From: Bacteroidota bacterium
GTDB taxonomy: Bacteria; Bacteroidota; Bacteroidia; 2-12-FULL-35-15
Direction of reading: 5' to 3'
Assembly (NCBI GenBank): GCA_005772895.1
Contig: SXIH01000049.1
Coordinates: 1 to 36,825, forward strand
DNA: 36,825 nucleotides
In this document: in pieces, positions 31,798 to 36,825 of the stretch
Numbering within the stretch: position 1 is the first letter of the stretch
Layout of the letters: the number at the start of each line of letters is the position of its first letter
The notes under the pieces: generated by a model
Database searches by the model: none
Told to the model about the DNA's origin: nothing
What the model saw: the letters and a program-made list of their open reading frames with translations, nothing else
Program-made: the position numbers and the translations under genes

Positions 31798-32955
31798 TTA
31801 AAATCCAAGTTTTTTAGCAATGTCTTTCTTCACACCATCTTTATGAACCATAATGCTGGTAGTTTTATACTTTACGAATGCTTCTGATGCATAGAAATAA
31901 CCATCACAATCATTGTTTTTTATTCCCCATGAATTTTTTACTACGTAGTATTTTCTTCCATTTTGATCTTTCACAATTCCAACAATGTGCATTCCGTGAT
32001 CATCTTGCGTTTCGTAATTATCAAATCCTTCCTGACGTAAAGCCTGAGTAATCTCAATTTCTTTTGTAGGAACAGCAAGAACTACAGAATCAACTTTTTC
32101 CTTTTTAATGCTTGTCCAATCTACATCCGGAACTATGGCAACTCCATTTTTAAATGAAAAACCTTTTTCGCTAACATCTGAACCCCAGGCAATAGAATAC
32201 CCATTCATAATTGCATTGTCAATTACATCTATCATTTCATTCAATGGAACATTGTATACTTGATCCCAAGCCCAATTGTCTTGTATTTCAATTGCAAACT
32301 TTGTATAAAACGGGTGATGAGTAAAAGATGAAATTTCGATATAGCTGTCCATATTCAAACCCAATGTTGCCGCAAATGTTTTTGGATTGTATTGCTTCCC
32401 CATATAATCAAACGTTTCAGGAGCTTTTCCTAAATATGCATCCAATGTTGAATTCACAGCTTTTGCCCAAGCCGGAGTAATTTTATTTGCTTTTACGACC
32501 ACATCCAATTGTGCTTTTAACATCGCATCCATTTCATTGTGATTGATTTCTTTTTCTCCATTTGCTAAACCAACATAAGCAGCTTGCGGAACTGCACCAA
32601 AATTTTTAATCACATAAGCCGCATCGTGAAATGCACCACCCGGACCGAAATTAATTAATCCGTGCATACGTACATATTTATCCGCTTTTGCCATGTAGGC
32701 ATTACGTACAATAAACATTTCCGATAAATTCATTTTTGGTTTTCCCATACGAATCATTTCCGATTCAAAAAAGGAAAGAGATGAAAACGACCAGCAAGTA
32801 CCTGACTGAGCTTGGTTTTGCACTTCCGTTGCTTCTAAATTTTTTACAACAGTAAATTTATAATTACCGTCTTTTTTATTAGAAAGCGTTTGCGCAACTA
32901 CTAAATCAGCACTAATAAGTACTAATGCAAGAATAATTTGTCTTTTAATATTCAT
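31798..32955 (-). CDS. Exported C1 family (papain-like) peptidase, bleomycin hydrolase-like
   Basis: 385 residues with a signal peptide (MNIKRQIILALVLISADLVV then AQ). Catalytic residues: Q48 (oxyanion hole) and C54 in QNQAQSGTCWSFSSL, H323 in DDHGMHIVGI, and N341 in VVKNSWG. A VRNAYMAKADKYVRMHGLIN segment and LANGEKEINHNEMDAMLKAQ insertion resemble the C1B/bleomycin hydrolase (PepC) group rather than classical papain, but an exported form with its own signal peptide is the common Bacteroidota pattern. The C-terminus (KKLGF) is short, so the C-terminal-arm aminopeptidase restriction of PepC may or may not hold. The gene sits after a SPOR gene (convergent) and downstream of DUF3467 and rpoC. 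Confidence 0.9.
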   Translation of the reverse strand: MNIKRQIILALVLISADLVVAQTLSNKKDGNYKFTVVKNLEATEVQNQAQSGTCWSFSSLSFFESEMIRMGKPKMNLSEMFIVRNAYMAKADKYVRMHGLINFGPGGAFHDAAYVIKNFGAVPQAAYVGLANGEKEINHNEMDAMLKAQLDVVVKANKITPAWAKAVNSTLDAYLGKAPETFDYMGKQYNPKTFAATLGLNMDSYIEISSFTHHPFYTKFAIEIQDNWAWDQVYNVPLNEMIDVIDNAIMNGYSIAWGSDVSEKGFSFKNGVAIVPDVDWTSIKKEKVDSVVLAVPTKEIEITQALRQEGFDNYETQDDHGMHIVGIVKDQNGRKYYVVKNSWGIKNNDCDGYFYASEAFVKYKTTSIMVHKDGVKKDIAKKLGF

Positions 32956-33034
32956 TTTTGAGAGATTTTGTTTTTACTAATTTACGTTATAAAATAAGTT
33001 TATTCTTGAATTTATGATGAGCGGTTTTCCAGAG

Positions 33035-33116
33035 TGATAAGGTGATAAGGTGATGGGGTGATGGGGTGATAGGGTGTTTTACTTTATAACATTACCACAC
33101 AATCACCTTATCACTT
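33035..33116. repeat. Octamer tandem array (TGATRRGG) with inverted partner
   Basis: Five units at 33035-33074: TGATAAGG twice, TGATGGGG twice, TGATAGGG. A reversed copy, ATCACCTTATCACT (33102-33115), is complementary to 33033-33046, so the whole region can fold back. The right arm abuts the stop codon of the DUF3467 gene. The octamer matches the array at 27303-27342. Confidence 0.7.
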
Positions 33117-33117
33117 A

Positions 33118-33432
33118 TTAAGCTTGCGCTGTCGGCCCACCAAAATTCATCGGCAATACATTCGGCATATCTGTATCTTTAATCACTCCGTGTGTTTGTT
33201 CGAACTTTGAAATATTATCTTTCAAGGCTTTCATCAAACGTTTTGCATGTTGTGGTGTTAAAACAATACGCGATTTTACTTTCGCTTTTGGAACACCCGG
33301 CATCATTCTGATAAAGTCGATTACGAATTCTGAATTTGAATGTGTAATGATTGCAAGATTTGAATAAATTCCTTCTGCCACCTCTTCGCTCAATTCAATA
33401 TTCAATTGATTATTTTGATTTTGCTCTTCCAT
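33118..33432 (-). CDS. DUF3467 protein
   Basis: 104 residues without signal peptide. It matches DUF3467 (PF11950): LNIELSEEVAEGIYSNLAII, THSNSEFVIDFIRMMPGVPK, KVKSRIVLTPQHAKRLMKAL. The protein follows rpoC directly on the same strand, the usual Bacteroidota arrangement, but an intrinsic terminator (33458-33490) lies between, so it probably has reduced or independent expression. Function unknown; small, soluble and probably cytoplasmic. Confidence 0.9.
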   Translation of the reverse strand: MEEQNQNNQLNIELSEEVAEGIYSNLAIITHSNSEFVIDFIRMMPGVPKAKVKSRIVLTPQHAKRLMKALKDNISKFEQTHGVIKDTDMPNVLPMNFGGPTAQA

Positions 33433-33457
33433 GATTTTTATTTTTATTTTTTTAGTA

Positions 33458-33490
33458 AAAGAGGGACTAACATTACTGCAGTCCCTCTTT
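33458..33490 (-). terminator. Intrinsic terminator of rpoC
   Basis: AAAGAGGGAC (33458-33467) and GTCCCTCTTT (33481-33490) form a 10-bp stem with a 13-nt loop. On the minus strand it is followed by a T/A-rich tract, and it lies 29 bp after the rpoC stop. Confidence 0.75.
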
Positions 33491-33519
33491 AAAATTATTC
33501 AGAATAACATAATTAAATT

Positions 33520-36500
33520 TTATGCTTCTTCTTCCATTGCTTCTTTTTTAGAAGCTAATAAACGATCGTACTCTTCTTGTGAACCAACAATCATTTTGTC
33601 GTAAGCTCTTAAGCCGGTACCTGCAGGAATTAAATGTCCAACAATTACGTTTTCTTTTAATCCTAATAAGTAATCTACTTTTCCGCTTACTGCAGCTTCG
33701 TTCAACACTTTTGTTGTTTCCTGGAACGATGCAGCACTCATGAAACTATTAGTTTGCAATGATGCACGTGTGATACCTTGTAAAACTTGGCTTGATGTAG
33801 CAGGAATTGCTTCACGAGCTTCGATGATCTTCATATCTCTGCGTTTCAATGAAGAATTTTCATCTCTCAATTTACGTGCACTGATAATCTGACCAGCTTT
33901 GTATAAAGTAGAATCACCCGGATCAAGAATAAGAACTTTAGCATACAAGCTATCGTTTTCTTTCATGAATTCCGATTTGTTCACCAATTGTTTTTCTAAG
34001 AAAATTGTATCTCCAGCTTCACTGATATCAACTTTACGCATCATCTGACGAACAATTACTTCGAAATGTTTATCGTTAATTTTCACACCTTGTAAACGGT
34101 AAACCTCTTGTACCTCATTTACCAAATACTCCTGAACAGCAGTTGGTCCTTTGATAGCAAGGATATCGCTTGGCGTGATTGCCCCGTCAGATAATGGTTC
34201 ACCAGCTTTGATGAAATCATTTTCCTGAACTAGGATGTGTTTAGATAATTGAACTAAGTAAGTTTTCTTTTCACCAGTACGTGATTCAACATGAACCTCA
34301 CGATTACCACGTTTAATCTTACCGAAAGAAACGATACCATCAATTTCAGAAACCACAGCCGGGTTACTTGGGTTACGTGCTTCAAACAATTCAGTTACAC
34401 GAGGTAAACCACCCGTGATATCGCCTGTTTTACCAGATGAACGAGGAATCTTCACAAGGATTTGTCCTGCTTCAATTTTCGCATCATCGTTTACAATGAT
34501 GTGAGCTCCAACCGGAATGTTGTAGGTACGTAATACTTCTTTACTAACAACAATCTTGATAGAAGGGTTTTTAGATTTATCACGACTCTCAACAATAACT
34601 TTTTCTTTAAAGCCTGTTTGTTCATCGGACTCTTCTCTGAATGTAATTCCTTCTTCAACATTTTCGAATTCGATTTTACCAGCAAATTCGGAAACGATAA
34701 CAGCGTTATACGGATCCCAATCACAAATTAAATCTCCTTTTTTCACTTTCGCTAAATGTTTCACATATGATTGTGAACCATAAGGAATGTTACCTGTTGT
34801 TAAAACAATTTTTGTATTTGCATCAATGATGCGCATCTCAGCTGAACGACCAATAACAACATCAACGATTTGTCCATCAGGATTTTTACGTTTTACTGTT
34901 TTTAGTTCATCAATTTCGATGATACCATCATATTTTGCTTCAATTTTATTTGCAGTTGTTGTGTTAGATGCAGTACCACCCACGTGGAAAGTACGCAATG
35001 TTAACTGAGTACCCGGCTCACCAATTGATTGAGCAGCAATAACTCCAACAGCTTCACCTTTTTGAACCATGCGGCCTGTAGCCAAGTTACGTCCGTAACA
35101 TTTACTACAAACACCATTCTTACTTTCACATGTCAACACCGAACGGATCTCAACAGATTCGATAGGAGAATCAGAAATTAATTTTGCATAATCTTCTGTT
35201 AACTCTTCACCTGCATTGATAATTAAATCACCTGTTAATGGATGATAAACATCATGTACAGTTGTTCTACCTAAAATTCTGTCGTATAAAGATTCAACCA
35301 CCTCATCATTTTTCTTTAATGGAGTTGCAATCAATCCACGCAATGTACCACAATCATCCTGAGTGATGATTACATCCTGAGCAACGTCAACTAAACGTCT
35401 AGTTAAGTATCCGGCATCAGCAGTTTTCAAGGCTGTATCGGCAAGACCTTTACGAGAACCGTGAGTAGAAATGAAATACTCAAGGATGGATAAACCTTCT
35501 TTAAAGTTAGAGATAATCGGGTTTTCGATAATCTCTCCACCACCTGCACCTTTTTGCGGTTTCGCCATTAATCCACGCATACCACCTAACTGACGGATTT
35601 GTTCTTTAGAACCACGGGCTCCTGAATCCAACATCATATAAACCGGATTGAAACCTTGACGGTCGTTTGTCAATGTGTTCAACACTTTCGCAGTGATGCG
35701 GGAGTTTGTATGTGTCCAGATATCAATTACCTGATTGTAACGCTCGTTGTTGGTAATGAATCCCATGTTGTAGTTTGCAACTACTTCATCCACTTGTGCG
35801 TTTGCATCTGCAATCATTTTACCTTTATCATCAGGAACAATTACGTCACCTAAGTTAAAAGATAAACATCCGCGGAATGCACTCATGAAACCTAATGACT
35901 TCATTTCATCAAGGAACTTAGCTGTTTTAGCCATACCTGTTTCCTTAACGATGTTACCAATAATATCACGTAAAGATTTTTTAGTCAACAATTCGTTGAT
36001 ATAACCAACTTCTTTAGGAACAACTTGGTTGAATAAAATACGACCAACGGTTGTTTCAATAAGTTTGTGAACTAATTTATCTCCTTCTTTTACTTCCAAG
36101 CGAACTTTCACCCAAGCATGTAAGTCAACACGTTTTTCGTTGTAAGCAATAATTGTTTCTTCAGGAGAATAGAAAGTTAAACCTTCACCTTTTACTTTTT
36201 CATCTTTTGTATTTTTCTTTCCTTTGGTCATATAATATAGACCAAGCACCATGTCTTGAGAAGGAACGGCAACCGGAGCGCCATTCGCAGGGTTCAGGAT
36301 ATTGTGAGAAGCAAGCATCAACAATTGAGCTTCCAAAATAGCAGCATGTCCCAATGGAACGTGAACCGCCATTTGATCCCCGTCAAAATCCGCGTTAAAC
36401 GCAGTACACGTTAATGGGTGCAATTGAATCGCTTTTCCTTCAATTAATTTTGGTTGGAAAGCTTGGATACCTAACCTGTGCAATGTCGGAGCACGGTTTA

Positions 36501-36825
36501 AAAGAACCGGATGTCCTTTTAAAATGTTCTCCAAAATATCCCAAACGATAGGCTCTTTTTTGTCGACTATTTTCTTTGCAGATTTTACAGTCTTAACAAT
36601 ACCACGCTCAATCATTTTACGAATGATAAATGGTTTGAATAATTCTGCTGCCATATCTTTTGGCAATCCGCACTCATGTAATTTCAATTCTGGTCCAACG
36701 ACAATTACCGAACGTGCTGAATAATCCACACGTTTACCTAAAAGATTCTGCCGGAACCGGCCCTGTTTTCTTTTCAAGGTATCACTCAAAGATTTCAGCG
36801 GCCGCTTATTGGTACCAGTAACCAC
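33520..36825 (-). CDS. rpoC: DNA-directed RNA polymerase subunit beta', 3' part
   Basis: 1101 residues to the window edge; the frame continues upstream (first codon here is an internal GTG), so roughly the first 320 residues (zinc-binding region 1 and clamp) are missing. The segment starts at [18 protein letters not shown], equivalent to the [12 protein letters not shown] region of E. coli. The catalytic Mg motif is [12 protein letters not shown] (residues 144-155 of this part). The second zinc site has four cysteines in DDCGTLRG and [22 protein letters not shown] and later [20 protein letters not shown], near the C-terminus, are typical. The tail ends [18 protein letters not shown]. It forms the active centre with RpoB. 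DUF3467 follows. Confidence 0.98.
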   Translation of the reverse strand: MVTGTNKRPLKSLSDTLKRKQGRFRQNLLGKRVDYSARSVIVVGPELKLHECGLPKDMAAELFKPFIIRKMIERGIVKTVKSAKKIVDKKEPIVWDILENILKGHPVLLNRAPTLHRLGIQAFQPKLIEGKAIQLHPLTCTAFNADFDGDQMAVHVPLGHAAILEAQLLMLASHNILNPANGAPVAVPSQDMVLGLYYMTKGKKNTKDEKVKGEGLTFYSPEETIIAYNEKRVDLHAWVKVRLEVKEGDKLVHKLIETTVGRILFNQVVPKEVGYINELLTKKSLRDIIGNIVKETGMAKTAKFLDEMKSLGFMSAFRGCLSFNLGDVIVPDDKGKMIADANAQVDEVVANYNMGFITNNERYNQVIDIWTHTNSRITAKVLNTLTNDRQGFNPVYMMLDSGARGSKEQIRQLGGMRGLMAKPQKGAGGGEIIENPIISNFKEGLSILEYFISTHGSRKGLADTALKTADAGYLTRRLVDVAQDVIITQDDCGTLRGLIATPLKKNDEVVESLYDRILGRTTVHDVYHPLTGDLIINAGEELTEDYAKLISDSPIESVEIRSVLTCESKNGVCSKCYGRNLATGRMVQKGEAVGVIAAQSIGEPGTQLTLRTFHVGGTASNTTTANKIEAKYDGIIEIDELKTVKRKNPDGQIVDVVIGRSAEMRIIDANTKIVLTTGNIPYGSQSYVKHLAKVKKGDLICDWDPYNAVIVSEFAGKIEFENVEEGITFREESDEQTGFKEKVIVESRDKSKNPSIKIVVSKEVLRTYNIPVGAHIIVNDDAKIEAGQILVKIPRSSGKTGDITGGLPRVTELFEARNPSNPAVVSEIDGIVSFGKIKRGNREVHVESRTGEKKTYLVQLSKHILVQENDFIKAGEPLSDGAITPSDILAIKGPTAVQEYLVNEVQEVYRLQGVKINDKHFEVIVRQMMRKVDISEAGDTIFLEKQLVNKSEFMKENDSLYAKVLILDPGDSTLYKAGQIISARKLRDENSSLKRRDMKIIEAREAIPATSSQVLQGITRASLQTNSFMSAASFQETTKVLNEAAVSGKVDYLLGLKENVIVGHLIPAGTGLRAYDKMIVGSQEEYDRLLASKKEAMEEEA

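Noticed and set aside
36153..36341. Open frames opposite rpoC (also 34556-34783, 34787-35008, 35656-35853)
   Set aside because: All lie antisense to a highly conserved essential gene and show no independent evidence.
1..36825. tRNA, rRNA, riboswitch, phage or insertion-sequence genes
   Set aside because: No cloverleaf-like segments ending in CCA, no transposase or integrase motifs and no cobalamin riboswitch-like leader before icmF (the leader appears only about 12 nt long).

Overview
The window is chromosomal DNA from a low-GC member of the Bacteroidota (Flavobacteriia/Sphingobacteriia-like; the order cannot be fixed from sequence alone). Support for this: two secreted proteins with type IX secretion (T9SS) C-terminal sorting sequences, promoters of the TTTG-N20-TAnnTTTG type, weak or absent Shine-Dalgarno sequences, DUF1573, DUF3467 and WG-repeat families, SpGH-type lipoprotein signals without purine-rich leaders, and dispersed palindromic repeats typical of the phylum. 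No phage, insertion sequence, CRISPR array, tRNA or rRNA was seen. It looks like ordinary core genome with some accessory pieces.

Layout. 1-4.4 kb: 5' part of a WG-repeat protein, a small membrane protein, a secreted T9SS protein converging on a Nudix CoA pyrophosphatase, an unlisted 58-codon small gene, and an M23/LysM peptidoglycan peptidase. 4.5-10.6 kb: a class I aminotransferase, four tandem DUF1573 exported proteins on the minus strand, then valS. 10.6-19.8 kb is rich in cell-envelope functions: an L,D-transpeptidase-like lipoprotein, an M1 peptidase lipoprotein, a 1507-residue T9SS surface protein, a YdcF/SanA-like envelope protein and a PF10023 aminopeptidase-like protein. 19.9-25.6 kb: fused isobutyryl-CoA mutase icmF with a twin zinc-ribbon membrane protein 2 nt behind it, an AIM24/TIGR00266 protein, a small exported protein and a GNAT acetyltransferase. 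25.7-30.8 kb carries three DNA-repair-related genes (SplB-like radical SAM protein, dinB, YcaQ/AlkX-type glycosylase) mixed with uncharacterised genes. 30.8-36.8 kb: a SPOR-domain protein, a C1 peptidase, DUF3467 and the 3' three quarters of rpoC.

The signals that stand out most are: a 28-bp near-perfect palindrome lying exactly over the -7 box, predicted transcription start and start codon of icmF; identical-style clamp-binding-like C-termini (QMELF and QLELF) on the SplB-like radical SAM protein and on DinB encoded nearby; a short membrane protein that ends inside the linker that normally precedes a SpoIIE phosphatase domain, with its stop codon inside an octamer repeat array that recurs 5.7 kb away; an intrinsic terminator embedded in the coding sequence of the convergent Nudix gene; and several long perfect hairpin repeats between genes. 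I did not find a clear multi-gene system that I would call new.
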